A stretch of 46,598 nt of DNA. Source: an uncultured Alphaproteobacteria bacterium (GTDB lineage Bacteria > Pseudomonadota > Alphaproteobacteria > RF32 > CAG-239). The position numbers and the translations under genes are program-made. This document shows, in pieces, positions 25,101 to 34,294 of this stretch. Positions within the stretch are counted from its first letter, which is position 1. Every line of letters starts with the position of its first letter. Under the pieces are notes generated by a model. It worked only from the letters and a program-made list of their open reading frames with translations. It was not told where the DNA came from and did no database searches. The stretch covers positions 1 through 46,598 of the forward strand of contig CAJTLY010000015.1 in assembly GCA_910577095.1 (NCBI GenBank), in the 5' to 3' direction.

Positions 25101-26117
25101 ATGTTTAAAGACAAGAAAGTGTTAACCGGAGTCAAACCAACCGGCACCCCGCATTTGGGAAATTATCTCGGCGCCATCAAACCGGCCATCAAACTGGGAG
25201 GAAAGGCATTGGAAGCCAACGGAAAACACTATATGTTCATTGCCGATTACCATGCGATTAATGCCGAAAAAGATCCGGCGGTCCTAAACCGTAAACTGCA
25301 GGAAATCGCCTGCATCTACCTTGCCGCCGGGCTCGATCCCAGCCGTTCCGTCTTTTACCGTCAGTCGGATATCGCCGAAATTCCGGAAATTACAACCATT
25401 CTTTACGCCTATACGCCCAAAGGCTTTATGAACAAAGCCCATGCCTACAAAGCCGCGGTCGACAAAAACCGCGAAGCCGGCAAACCCGACGACGACGGCA
25501 TCAATATGGGCTTGTACACCTACCCCACTTTGATGGCGGCGGACATTTTGGCCTACGACACCGACATTGTTCCGGTGGGCAAAGACCAGGTGCAGCATGT
25601 TGAAATCGCCCGTGACATTGCGGGAGCGATCAATGCGCATTACAACCGGCCGCTGCTCACCCTGCCCGAATATTCGATTGACAACAACGTGGCCGTGGTT
25701 CCCGGAATCGACGGGCGGAAAATGAGCAAGTCGTACGGCAACGTCATTCCGTTGTTTGAGGATGACAAAGCAATCAAAAAAGCCGTTTTTTCCATTAAGA
25801 CCGATTGCCGTCCGATGGAAGAACCCAAAAATCCGGATGAAATTCTGGTTTACGAAATTTACAAATCAATTGCCGCCCCGGCACAGTTGCAGGAAATGGG
25901 CGACGGGCTGCGCGAAGGCAAACTGGGCTACGGGCATATAAAAAACATGCTGCTGGACGCCGTAATTGCCGAAATAAAAGAGATGCGCGAGAAATATAAC
26001 TATTATATGGCACACTATGACGAAGTGGAAGCGATGCTCGAAGAAGGCGCCGCCAAAGCCCGACCGACGGCACAAGCGACCCTGAAACGCCTGAAAGATG
26101 CCGTGTTCGGAAGATAG
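25101..26117 (+). CDS. trpS: Tryptophanyl-tRNA synthetase
   Basis: This enzyme charges tRNA-Trp. The 338-residue product has the class I HIGH-equivalent TPHLGNYLG near residues 15-25 and the KMSKS loop GRKMSKSYGN, plus a VGKDQVQHVE region for tryptophan and ATP binding. Length is normal. AAGGACGG lies upstream. A terminator follows. Confidence 0.97.
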   Translation: MFKDKKVLTGVKPTGTPHLGNYLGAIKPAIKLGGKALEANGKHYMFIADYHAINAEKDPAVLNRKLQEIACIYLAAGLDPSRSVFYRQSDIAEIPEITTILYAYTPKGFMNKAHAYKAAVDKNREAGKPDDDGINMGLYTYPTLMAADILAYDTDIVPVGKDQVQHVEIARDIAGAINAHYNRPLLTLPEYSIDNNVAVVPGIDGRKMSKSYGNVIPLFEDDKAIKKAVFSIKTDCRPMEEPKNPDEILVYEIYKSIAAPAQLQEMGDGLREGKLGYGHIKNMLLDAVIAEIKEMREKYNYYMAHYDEVEAMLEEGAAKARPTAQATLKRLKDAVFGR

Positions 26118-26128
26118 GCGTATTTCCG

Positions 26129-26164
26129 GTAAAATTCCGTTTTTCAAAAATAACGGAATTTTAC
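26129..26164 (+). terminator. Terminator after trpS
   Basis: GTAAAATTCCGTT (26129-26141) pairs with AACGGAATTTTAC (26152-26164). A second, bulged GC-rich hairpin lies around 26240-26275. Confidence 0.7.
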
Positions 26165-26373
26165 CTATATCTTCCTCGCCGCTTGATTTTAGATAAAGAC
26201 AGACAAAATTTCCTCGGTGACTGATTTTCGTCAAACCATTGCCCCGCTTCAAGGCGGGCTTTCTTTGTACAGCAGCTCCGGCTAAACCTGGTGATGTTAC
26301 CGGCAGCTTTTCAGCCGACTGCCGTGTCTTTCGACCCCGGCAGCAAAGACACGGCGAAACGAATAAATTCGGC

Positions 26374-27000
26374 TCAGCGGATAAAATCGGTACGGATTTT
26401 TTCTTCGATTTCAGGACGCGCAATCCCGGCTCTCTTTCCGGCGGCAATCGATTTTAACAACCAGGCCATTTCATATCCCAGCACGCGCATGATCTGTACG
26501 CCTTCTTCATCCCGATACACCTCTTCGGGACGATTGCCGTGCACCATGTTCCAATAATTGCTGCTGACAACCGGCATGCGGCTGATCATAAAATATTTGT
26601 TCAAAACATCAAGGTTGGCGGTTGTTCCGGCGCGACGGGCCGAAACGACGGCAGCGCCCGGCTTGCCGGCAAACACAGCCGATCCGGCATAAAACACCCG
26701 ATCCAGCACCGACAAAATCCGGCCGCTGGAGTGGGCATAATAAGTGGGCGAGCCGAAAACAAAACCATCCGCCGCTTCCGCTTTTTCCAAAATGCGGTTG
26801 ACAATGTCGTCATCAAACACGCAGCGGTTATTCAGCTTACGACAGGCCCGGCAGCCGATACAATCCCGCAACGGACCGTTGCCCAACCATACAATTTCGT
26901 TGTCAATTCCGTTTTCCGCCAGCGCACCGGCAACAATATTCAGGGCAGTACCGGTACAACCGTGTCGATTGGGACTGCCGTTAATCATCAATACCTTCAT
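26374..27000 (-). CDS. NAD(P)H-dependent FMN reductase / flavodoxin-fold protein
   Basis: The 208-residue product has the flavin-phosphate loop INGSPNRHGCTGTAL (6-20), the CIGCRACRK cysteine pair and FGSPTYYAHSSGRI, all typical of NADPH-dependent FMN reductases of the iron-sulfur-flavoprotein type. Such enzymes reduce quinones or nitro-compounds, or transfer electrons. A strong GAGGAG precedes the ATG. It is convergent with trpS and divergent from the gene at 27131. Confidence 0.88.
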   Translation of the reverse strand: MKVLMINGSPNRHGCTGTALNIVAGALAENGIDNEIVWLGNGPLRDCIGCRACRKLNNRCVFDDDIVNRILEKAEAADGFVFGSPTYYAHSSGRILSVLDRVFYAGSAVFAGKPGAAVVSARRAGTTANLDVLNKYFMISRMPVVSSNYWNMVHGNRPEEVYRDEEGVQIMRVLGYEMAWLLKSIAAGKRAGIARPEIEEKIRTDFIR

Positions 27001-27130
27001 TTGCTTCTCCTCATTTTTACAAAAACCGTTTCAGACCGCCGGCATAAATTTGATACGGCTGCCGCGGTTTTCAATTGCCATTAATTATAAACCTCTTATA
27101 ATTCCGCCGTCAACTTATGAGGAAAAGAAA

Positions 27131-27727
27131 ATGGAACCTATTGAAAATATATTGAAAACAGCTGCCGATAACCAAAGATGCGCTTGGCAGGTGATTGAAC
27201 AAAGCGGCATCATCCGCTGCTGGGAAAGCATCGGGGCAAAAGTCAATTTAATCGGATCGTTGAAAACAGGACTTTTAATGAAACATCGGGATATTGACTT
27301 TCACATTTACACGCCGCAGATAAAAATCGGCGACAGCTTCCGCGCCATGGCTCAACTGGCCGAGAATCAAAATATTGTCAAAATCGAATATACCAATCTT
27401 TTGCAGGAAGCCGACACCTGTCTGGAATGGCACGCCTGGTACCGTGACGAAAAGAATTTATTGTGGCAGCTTGACATGATACATATGCCGGCCGGTTCTC
27501 CTTACGACGGCTATTTTGAAAAAATTGCCGAACGGATCGCCGCGGTTATCACGCCGGAACAGCGAACGACTATTCTGCAATTGAAATTTGAAACCCCCGA
27601 TAATTTGAAAATCGCGGGAATCGAATATTACCTGGCGGTTATTCGGGACGGCATCCGGAACTACGCCGATTTTTGCCGCTGGCGGCAGCAAAATCCGCTT
27701 AACGGAATTGTTGATTGGATTCCTTAA
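27131..27727 (+). CDS. Nucleotidyltransferase-fold protein
   Basis: The 198-residue product has LIGSLKTGLLMKHRDIDFHIY (about 40-60), the GS-x-RDID pattern of polymerase-beta-type nucleotidyltransferases with a probable metal-binding Asp pair, and WQLDMIH further on for the third acidic residue. Related proteins are often mis-named phosphoglycerate mutase family. The substrate is unknown. The start at 27131 has AGGAAAAG just upstream; a longer in-frame extension into the intergenic region has no ribosome binding site. Confidence 0.7.
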   Translation: MEPIENILKTAADNQRCAWQVIEQSGIIRCWESIGAKVNLIGSLKTGLLMKHRDIDFHIYTPQIKIGDSFRAMAQLAENQNIVKIEYTNLLQEADTCLEWHAWYRDEKNLLWQLDMIHMPAGSPYDGYFEKIAERIAAVITPEQRTTILQLKFETPDNLKIAGIEYYLAVIRDGIRNYADFCRWRQQNPLNGIVDWIP

Positions 27728-27774
27728 TATATCCGTTTTTTATCGTTATTACCTTAATATCGGGGCATTAAACA

Positions 27775-27810
27775 GCAAAAGCTCAACACCGGCCGGTGTT
27801 GAGCTTTTGC
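27775..27810. terminator. 36-bp perfect palindrome, probable bidirectional terminator
   Basis: GCAAAAGCTCAACACCGG (27775-27792) is followed directly by its exact complement (27793-27810). It lies between two convergent genes. Confidence 0.7.
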
Positions 27811-27826
27811 ATTTTGACAGTAGGTA

Positions 27827-28390
27827 TCAGAAGCGGTAACCGATACCGGCTCTCAGAGCGAGATTGTCAAAATAGACATATCCGACCTCAGAGCTCTTGG
27901 GGATCATGTAACTCAGATCGACGTTGACAAAGAACTTGTCCGAGATCATGATGTTACTTCCGACCTTCAGTCTGCAGTGGACTAGATCCTTGTGGAACTT
28001 GTCCTTCGCGCATTCCGTTACTTCCGTTGTCGCGATATACCCCCAGGTGGTGAATCCGACCATGCCGTAGAACTCGTACTTGTCCCCGAACGACAGACCG
28101 ATTGACGGACTGAAGTACCCCAGGCTGTGACGTTTCTTCTCGAGAGTCGGAGTCTTGAGCGAGCTGAACCCGAAGTCCAGTTCTGCGCGAACGCAGTAAC
28201 AGTTGAGTCCGAGTGCCACTCCTCCCATAGGAGCATTTTCGAGAAAGTTGTACCCGACATAAGCCAGAGCACTTGCGCGCAGCAGATCGGGTTCATCTTT
28301 CGGAGCTTTCCAACTTTTGTAGTTTTGCGCTTGAGCCGCCGTCGTCAATGCGAACATGGCAGCAACGACGATAAAAATAATTTTCTTCAT
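27827..28390 (-). CDS. Outer-membrane beta-barrel protein, probably foreign
   Basis: The 187-residue product has a signal peptide (MKKIIFIVVAAMFALTTAAQA) and then alternating hydrophobic/polar strands ending in AGIGYRF, with a C-terminal aromatic residue as in outer-membrane barrels. No specific family is recognised. Codon use is unlike the neighbours: lysine is almost always AAG and GAG, GTC, ATC and TTC are common, whereas nearby genes use AAA and GAA. No Shine-Dalgarno precedes the ATG; the leader is AT-rich. Both traits are typical of Bacteroidetes genes, which suggests transfer from that phylum. Confidence 0.75.
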   Translation of the reverse strand: MKKIIFIVVAAMFALTTAAQAQNYKSWKAPKDEPDLLRASALAYVGYNFLENAPMGGVALGLNCYCVRAELDFGFSSLKTPTLEKKRHSLGYFSPSIGLSFGDKYEFYGMVGFTTWGYIATTEVTECAKDKFHKDLVHCRLKVGSNIMISDKFFVNVDLSYMIPKSSEVGYVYFDNLALRAGIGYRF

Positions 28391-28738
28391 AGCTAATAAT
28401 TTTATTACCTGTTTCTAATCTACCATATTTTTGTCAAAAGTAAAGGAAAAATGTATTTTTTAGAGCAATTTTGAACAAAAAAGGGTAGAAACGGCAAAAA
28501 ACCTTAATAAAATGTTATAGTAGCTTTAGGGTAACCGGACAAAAAAATCCTATAGAAAACGACTTCAGCCGAGAGAACTTTACGAATCGCCCCGCCTTTC
28601 TCCGGCACGGGAAACGCGGCGACTCATTTTTCGACATATCCACCGTCTTCAATTTTAAATTGCTTTTTTATCGCACATTTATAATATGAAGTGGATTGCA
28701 ACAGCAATCGTTGATTAACTAAACATAAGGACTACAAA
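28391..28738. other. Intergenic region with candidate -10 for small lipoprotein
   Basis: No gene is seen. A TATAAT at 28680-28685 lies 54 bp before the ATG at 28739, but no good -35 element is spaced correctly. A GC-rich, potentially folded stretch (about 28590-28625) interrupts otherwise AT-rich DNA. Confidence 0.4.
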
Positions 28739-28888
28739 ATGAAAAAATTAGCTCTTGTTGTCGTCTTGCTTGCCCTTTCGGCTTGCACCGGCACCCGCGG
28801 AACCATCGGCGGTCAGAAAGTTTGCACCAATGACTATCTGCTTGGCGTTCTTTCGCTTTCCGAAATCGTCAGCCCCTGCGGCAAATAA
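28739..28888 (+). CDS. Small lipoprotein, 49 residues
   Basis: Reading from the ATG at 28739 gives a signal ending LALSAC (lipid-acceptor Cys16). A 33-residue mature part with GTRGTIGGQKVCTNDY and a C-terminal SPCG follows. AAGGA lies 9 nt upstream and a strong terminator follows the stop. Function unknown. Confidence 0.75.
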   Translation: MKKLALVVVLLALSACTGTRGTIGGQKVCTNDYLLGVLSLSEIVSPCGK

Positions 28889-28907
28889 GACTGTTTTGAG
28901 CACAGTT

Positions 28908-28938
28908 AAATGCCTCTCGCTTTTGAGAGGCATTTTTT
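28908..28938 (+). terminator. Rho-independent terminator
   Basis: AAATGCCTCTC (28908-28918) pairs with GAGAGGCATTT (28925-28935), with a T-run to 28938. Confidence 0.9.
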
Positions 28939-28940
28939 AT

Positions 28941-29816
28941 TTATCTCTCACATTGCCCGCACTCGGCACAACCGTTGCAAATCAGACGGCTGCCGCAGGT
29001 TTGACATTGTTCTTTGAATTTTCGATGCCAAATTTGTGCATCCTCAAACAATCCGCCTTGCAGCGGTGCGAGTCGAAAGTCAATTTTTTTACCCTGATAC
29101 TGCAATCCGGATTTAAATGCCATCCGACTCTGAAGCCGTTTGTCCTTTAAAAAATAAGTCTTGCCGTCTTTAACAAAGCGGGTTCCGGTTTCGATAAAAC
29201 AGAAAGTCGTTTCAAAAGCGACGCAATCTTCGTACAACCGCTTGACCCATGCATAATGCAGCGGCCGCGAACCGTCATAATTTTCTCCGCCGGCGATCAC
29301 CTGCTCTATTTGTCCGCTTTGCAGATAACGGCCGATACTGAGAGGACCGATAAACGGCGCCGCCATGATCCCTTTATGTCGGAAAGGAAGCTCAAGCAAA
29401 AGCGGAATCCGCTCGTCGGCATTTTTCTGATCTTCGCACGTCACGTTAAAAAAAACATTTTCCCAACCGTTTTCCCAGTCGGAAGGCAGACAGGCGTCGA
29501 CTCGTTCAGGCCGTTTGGTCAATAAGAAAAACACCACATCCGGACGTTGTTTGATGATCCGCCAGGCATCGTTGCGCCACGGATCGGCCTGCTCCAGAAA
29601 AAAATCGGAAGTCATGCAGACGCGTATCCGCTCGCCGCTTTTAATTTTGAAAGCGCCGCTTTTATCTTTTTGCAGCGGATAGTCAAAATTGTTTTTTACT
29701 TTATAAACAACGGCACCGTCCCGATTGCGCTGCCGGTCGAGAAAATACATATAACAGTTGCGGCAGCCTTCGCTTTTTTTCACACAGCCGTGCCACGGAT
29801 TCCAAATGTCATGCAT
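28941..29816 (-). CDS. DUF5131 (phage Gp37/Gp68-like) protein
   Basis: The 291-residue product opens IWNPWHGCVKKSEGCRNCYM, a cysteine cluster (CxxxxxxCxxCY) diagnostic of DUF5131. It continues with VCMTSDFFLEQAD, LLTKRPERV and GGENYDGSRPLHYAWV in the usual order, which resembles a radical-SAM-like barrel. The C-terminus has a small zinc-ribbon-like knuckle (CQTCGSRLICNGCAECGQC). Homologues are common on phages and mobile elements; the reaction is not established. The start has no clear ribosome binding site. Confidence 0.85.
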   Translation of the reverse strand: MHDIWNPWHGCVKKSEGCRNCYMYFLDRQRNRDGAVVYKVKNNFDYPLQKDKSGAFKIKSGERIRVCMTSDFFLEQADPWRNDAWRIIKQRPDVVFFLLTKRPERVDACLPSDWENGWENVFFNVTCEDQKNADERIPLLLELPFRHKGIMAAPFIGPLSIGRYLQSGQIEQVIAGGENYDGSRPLHYAWVKRLYEDCVAFETTFCFIETGTRFVKDGKTYFLKDKRLQSRMAFKSGLQYQGKKIDFRLAPLQGGLFEDAQIWHRKFKEQCQTCGSRLICNGCAECGQCER

Positions 29817-30035
29817 CGTTTTTCAATCAACCTTGTTTGCCGCTGCGTCTTTCAAAACAGCAGACACATTTTTCAAACTTACGTACTTATAATAAACTTT
29901 ATCGCTCCGACGGTCAAACGGTTGTTTCCGTCCCTGGAACTTTGGCAACCGATAAATTATGTTCCGGTTTCTTGATATTATCCGCCCGGTGATTATATCG
30001 TGTATGATCATCTTAAACAACGAAAGGGTAATGTT

Positions 30036-30335
30036 ATGAAATATTGGATTTTGGGGCTGCCGCTGCTGGTTATGGCCTGTACGAACAATGTTGCGGTAAA
30101 GGATCAGGCCGAATACAAATGCGGCGATCAGATTGTTCAGGCGAAAGTTCTTAACGACAACTCCATGATTTTACGGATCGACGGCATCAACCACGTTCTG
30201 TCGAGAACCATTTCCGCCGCCGGTGAAAAATATCAGGAACCGGGCACCGGAATATCTTTTACGCAGCAGGACGGCGACCTCTATTTGGCCATGCACGGCA
30301 TCAACTACCCGATGTGTCAGAAAATCAGCCGCTGA
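30036..30335 (+). CDS. MliC-like lipoprotein (lysozyme inhibitor family)
   Basis: The 99-residue product has a lipoprotein signal ending LVMAC. The MliC/PliC domain follows, with EYKCGDQIVQAKV, a LSRTISAAGEKY loop (corresponding to the SxSGxxY motif that enters the lysozyme active site), an FTQQDGDLYLAM strand and a final Cys (YPMCQK) that would pair with the first. MliC proteins protect the cell wall from host c-type lysozyme. The start at 30036 has AAAGGG upstream. A terminator follows. Confidence 0.8.
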   Translation: MKYWILGLPLLVMACTNNVAVKDQAEYKCGDQIVQAKVLNDNSMILRIDGINHVLSRTISAAGEKYQEPGTGISFTQQDGDLYLAMHGINYPMCQKISR

Positions 30336-30351
30336 ATTTGCAACAATCTTC

Positions 30352-30380
30352 AAACAGCCTCCCGACCGGAGGCTGTTTTT
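30352..30380 (+). terminator. Terminator after MliC-like gene
   Basis: AAACAGCCTCC (30352-30362) pairs with GGAGGCTGTTT (30368-30378), with a T-run. Confidence 0.88.
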
Positions 30381-30406
30381 CTGACCTTTCAAGTGTTCTG
30401 CCAAGA

Positions 30407-31057
30407 TTATGCTTTCTTTTTTTCCGTCTCGCCTTTTTTCATATAATCAATCGGATTAATGCCGCTTTTGCGCATTTTTTCCAAAATAACCGGTTTAACG
30501 GCATCCCAAAAACGGCATAATTCCGGTTCGTCGGCAAACAGATGTTTTTGTAAATCCTGACAATAAATTTTCCAATAGATATCGCCGTCGCCCAGCCGAT
30601 CAATGTAACTGACGTCTTCGGCACACGAAACCTGAAAATAGGATTCCAGTTTGTCCAGTGCTTTCACAAAACGGGCTTCCCCGGTTTCGGCTTTTTCAAA
30701 TTCCTGCCACAAATCCATGATTTCTTTCCGGTTTTCATCGGGCAGCAAAGCCAGCAATCCGTTCATCGACGCCTGTTCCTTTTCTTTTTTCTCAAGATCC
30801 AACGCACGGTTTTGAAAAGTTTTTCCCATCGCAATATCCCCGGTTTCGGCTTCGGCCAAATCATGAACGACAATCATTTTTAAAACCTTTTCGCCGTCAA
30901 GCCGGTGAACCGACTTGTCAAGAAACAAAACCGCCAGCAAGCCCATCATCCAGGTATGAGAGGCAACGCTTTCCCATTCATTGTCGGATAACAGGGTTTT
31001 TCTCTTTTCCGATTTGAGTTTTTCCGCCGTCTGCAAAAATTTCATAATATCCTGCAT
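30407..31057 (-). CDS. HD-domain hydrolase (YfbR/HDDC2-like)
   Basis: The 216-residue product has the HD signature: ASHTWMMGLL supplies the first His and VVHDLAEAETGDI the His-Asp pair plus the downstream E/D residues. DKLESYFQ carries the last Asp. This layout is that of HDDC2/YfbR-type 5'-deoxyribonucleotidases. I use the ATG at 31057 (AGGGA 8 nt upstream). Confidence 0.85.
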   Translation of the reverse strand: MQDIMKFLQTAEKLKSEKRKTLLSDNEWESVASHTWMMGLLAVLFLDKSVHRLDGEKVLKMIVVHDLAEAETGDIAMGKTFQNRALDLEKKEKEQASMNGLLALLPDENRKEIMDLWQEFEKAETGEARFVKALDKLESYFQVSCAEDVSYIDRLGDGDIYWKIYCQDLQKHLFADEPELCRFWDAVKPVILEKMRKSGINPIDYMKKGETEKKKA

Positions 31058-31300
31058 TTGCTTTGTCCCTGTTTGGTTGGTTATTGTCTCATATATAGCA
31101 AACAACAACCGAACTTACAAGCCATAATCGGTGCCCCTCAACGGGTGTGACGTGTCATAAACTTTCCCCGTTTATGCCGGCTTTTTGCCCCGGCCCCGTT
31201 TTTTGACCGGCGGCAATTTTTTCACCCTATTTTTGCAGCAGGCTATTTAAAAACCAAATATCACTCTTATTTTTGATGTACCCGAACAAAGAGGTGAATA

Positions 31301-32131
31301 ATGAATCCGACAATACCAATTTATGTATGCTGTCATCAACAATGCCGGCTGCCCGACAACGAGCTGCTGGTTCCCATTCAGGCCGGGAGGGCTGCCGCCG
31401 GCTTTCGTCTTGATATGGCAGGAGATGACAGCGGCGAAAATATTTCGCTGCGCAATCAAAATTTTTGCGAGCTTTCGGTCCTGTACTGGATCTGGCGCAA
31501 TACCGAACACGACTGTTTCGGTCTGTGTCATTACCGCCGTTTCTTTAATTTGGTCGGCGACGGCACCGATTTGGAATCGTTGGAAGACTTTACGGCCCAA
31601 AGCGGTCATACCGCCGAAAACCTGCAGCAACTGATGGAAAGCTATGATCTGATCGTCCCGGCGGCAAAATCGAAAGAGAACGGTTCTTCCTTATATAAGC
31701 TTTATGCCGCGGCGCATCATCTCAATGACATGAACTTGGCCCTGGCAATCATCCGCGACGTTTATCCGGAAATGATACCGGCGGCGCAAAATGTGATTTT
31801 TAAGCAAACACGGGCCTATTATAAAAATATGATGATTTGCCGCCGCGACTTTGCCGACGTCTATTGTCGCTGGTTGTTTGATGTTTTGCGTCGGCTTGAC
31901 AACCTCATTTATCCTCAACTTGACAAAAGAACGCCTTATCAACAACGGGTATACGGGTTTCTCGGCGAACGGCTTTTCAACATCTTTCTTGAATACTACC
32001 GCCGCGATCATCCGCTGCGGATTAAAGAAGTTCCGCTGTTGATTTATCAGCAACCGGCAACGGAAGAAATTCCGCTTTGGCAAACCGTTTTGAGTGAAAA
32101 ATCAGCCCGGCATACCGCATTGAACATATAA
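31301..32131 (+). CDS. DUF4422 glycosyltransferase
   Basis: The 276-residue product matches DUF4422. It has IPIYVCCHQQCRLPDN at the N-terminus, DDSGENISLRNQNFCELSVLY, WIWRN and the hallmark GLCHYRRFF, followed by a helical C-terminal region. DUF4422 proteins sit in capsule and LPS gene clusters and are annotated as glycosyltransferases. GAGGTG lies 6 nt before the ATG. It opens a four-gene plus-strand operon with glf and two further glycosyltransferases. Confidence 0.88.
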   Translation: MNPTIPIYVCCHQQCRLPDNELLVPIQAGRAAAGFRLDMAGDDSGENISLRNQNFCELSVLYWIWRNTEHDCFGLCHYRRFFNLVGDGTDLESLEDFTAQSGHTAENLQQLMESYDLIVPAAKSKENGSSLYKLYAAAHHLNDMNLALAIIRDVYPEMIPAAQNVIFKQTRAYYKNMMICRRDFADVYCRWLFDVLRRLDNLIYPQLDKRTPYQQRVYGFLGERLFNIFLEYYRRDHPLRIKEVPLLIYQQPATEEIPLWQTVLSEKSARHTALNI

Positions 32132-32151
32132 TCGTCAGAAGGAGAAACAGT

Positions 32152-33297
32152 ATGGGCAGAAAAATACAAAATTTGATCGTCGGTTGCGGTTTCAGCGGCG
32201 CCTCGCTGGCGCGGAAGCTGGCTGAAGAACTGGATCAGGAAGTGACGATTATTGACAGCAAGGAGCATATCGGCGGCAATTCTTATGACTATTATGACAA
32301 AAACGGAATCTGCATTCACAAATACGGTACCCATATTTTTCATACCAACAACAGTGAAGTTTGGCATTTTTTAAGCCGTTTTACACGATGGCACCCTTAT
32401 ATGCACGAAGTTAAAGGGATGATCGACGGCCAGGAGGTGCCGATCCCTTTCAATTTGAATTCGATCCGTCAGGTTTTTCCCGAAAGCATTGCCCGCCGGC
32501 TTGAAGAAAAACTGATCGCCAAGTTCGGATTTAATGTCAAAGTACCGATTTTGGAACTGCGGCGCAGCGAAGACAGCGAGTTGGAATTCCTGGCCGATTA
32601 CATATACCATAAAGTGTTTCTGGAATATACGCTCAAACAATGGCAGCTCAAGCCGGAACAACTTGACCCCGCGGTCACCGGACGGGTACCTGTTTATATC
32701 AGCCGTGACAACCGCTATTTTCAGGACAAATATCAGGGTATTCCGCGTAACGGATACACGGCCCTGATCAAAAACATGATTGATCATCCGCGAATAAAAG
32801 TCATTTTGAATACGCCGTTTCAATCGGTAAAAAACGATATGGAATATCAAAACCTGTTTTACAGCGGCCCGATCGACGAGTTTTTCGATTACCGGTACGG
32901 AGAATTGCCCTACCGCAGTCTCGAATTTGAATTTGTCGAATATAATCAGGAATATTTTCAAAGCAATTCGGTGATCAACTATCCCTGTAATCATGATTTT
33001 ACCCGTATCGGCGAATATAAATATTTTCTAAACGATCGTTCGCCGCGCACCGTGGTCTCGTTTGAATATCCGGCCGATTTTGTCCGCGGGCACAATGAGC
33101 GTTATTACCCGATCGTCAAACCGGAAAACCATGAACTTTATCAGCGCTACACCCGTGATGCCGATTTAATGCCCAACGTTCATTTCCTCGGACGCCTCGG
33201 CGATTATAAATACTATGATATGGACAAGGCGGTCGGCCGAGCGCTCGAAATTTTCAATTCTTTAACCGCAAAGGAGAAAATAACCCATGCAGCCTGA
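32152..33297 (+). CDS. glf: UDP-galactopyranose mutase
   Basis: This flavoenzyme interconverts UDP-galactopyranose and UDP-galactofuranose. The 381-residue product has the FAD-binding GCGFSGASLARKL near the N-terminus, then EHIGGNSYDY and KYGTHIFHTNN, with R/Y residues of the active site in VPVYISRDNRYFQDKYQGIP. Length is normal. Its presence means the neighbouring glycosyltransferases probably build a galactofuranose-containing surface glycan. AAGGAG precedes the start and the end overlaps the GT2 gene by 11 bp. Confidence 0.95.
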   Translation: MGRKIQNLIVGCGFSGASLARKLAEELDQEVTIIDSKEHIGGNSYDYYDKNGICIHKYGTHIFHTNNSEVWHFLSRFTRWHPYMHEVKGMIDGQEVPIPFNLNSIRQVFPESIARRLEEKLIAKFGFNVKVPILELRRSEDSELEFLADYIYHKVFLEYTLKQWQLKPEQLDPAVTGRVPVYISRDNRYFQDKYQGIPRNGYTALIKNMIDHPRIKVILNTPFQSVKNDMEYQNLFYSGPIDEFFDYRYGELPYRSLEFEFVEYNQEYFQSNSVINYPCNHDFTRIGEYKYFLNDRSPRTVVSFEYPADFVRGHNERYYPIVKPENHELYQRYTRDADLMPNVHFLGRLGDYKYYDMDKAVGRALEIFNSLTAKEKITHAA

Positions 33298-34288
33298 TGT
33301 ATCTGTCATTGTGCCGATTTACGGCGTTGAAAAATATCTTCGTCAATGTGTTGACAGCATTGTCAACCAAACGCTGAAATCTCTGGAAATTATTTTGGTC
33401 GATGACGGCTCTTGCGACAAATGTCCGCAAATTATCGACGAATACGCCGCCCGCGATCCGCGTGTCAAAGTTCTTCACTTAACCAACGGCGGTTACGGAA
33501 GAGCGATTAATCACGGTTTGGATGCCGCCGCCGGAAGATATATCGGAATCGTCGAATCCGACGACTGGATTAAAGAAGACATGTATCAAAAATTGTTGGA
33601 AAACGCCGAAAAAACCGGCGCCGACATCGTTAAATCGGGCTTTTTCGAATATTTCGGTTCCGAGAACGGTTCCGAAGAACATTTCAAACCGATCCATTGG
33701 CTGTCCAAATTGCAATGTCCCGCCGGCGTTTTCCGCATTTACGACTGTCCGGAAATTTTGTTCCACCATCCCAGCATTTGGTCGTGTTTGTATAAACATT
33801 CTTTCCTGAAACGTATCGGCGCACGGATGGAAGAAGTCAAAGGCGCCGGTTGGGTAGACAATCCGTGGTTTTACGACACCCTGCTTAACGGAACCGTCAG
33901 TTTTGTCCGCGAGGCTTTTTATTATTATCGGCAAAACAACCCCGGACAATCGAGCAATCTCAAAGATTATACCATACCGTTCCAACGCTGGAACGACATC
34001 TGGAAACGCCTTAAAAAACTCCCCCGTGAGAAATATGCCAAAGTGGCGGAATGGTCGTTTAAGAAAGAATTTTACGACTCTACCTACGCTTACGGCATCG
34101 CTTATCATCAAGGAAAGACTGACCAAAAGCAATACATCAGCGCCAGTTTTAACCGGGTCGATCCGCACGTCGTAACGGCTTCGCCACTGTTTAATCAAGC
34201 GCAAAAAGATATTTTTACAATGCTGCGCAACGGAGAAACTCACCGTTATGATGAGATTTTGCGGCAAAACCTTCCGGCTCAGGGGTAA
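33287..34288 (+). CDS. GT2-family glycosyltransferase
   Basis: The 333-residue product has a GT-A fold with VSVIVPIYGVEKYLRQCVDS at the start, LVDDGSCDKC for nucleotide binding and IVESDDW as the DxD-type metal motif. A long helical C-terminal part follows. Start overlaps the glf end and has AAAGGAG within glf, so the two are coupled. It may be the galactofuranosyltransferase, but acceptor and donor cannot be read from sequence. Confidence 0.92.
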   Translation: MQPDVSVIVPIYGVEKYLRQCVDSIVNQTLKSLEIILVDDGSCDKCPQIIDEYAARDPRVKVLHLTNGGYGRAINHGLDAAAGRYIGIVESDDWIKEDMYQKLLENAEKTGADIVKSGFFEYFGSENGSEEHFKPIHWLSKLQCPAGVFRIYDCPEILFHHPSIWSCLYKHSFLKRIGARMEEVKGAGWVDNPWFYDTLLNGTVSFVREAFYYYRQNNPGQSSNLKDYTIPFQRWNDIWKRLKKLPREKYAKVAEWSFKKEFYDSTYAYGIAYHQGKTDQKQYISASFNRVDPHVVTASPLFNQAQKDIFTMLRNGETHRYDEILRQNLPAQG

Positions 34289-34294
34289 ACGGAC

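Noticed and set aside
28560..28630. GC-rich folded stretch before the small lipoprotein gene as an ncRNA
   Set aside because: Only irregular short pairings and no terminator or promoter defining a transcript.
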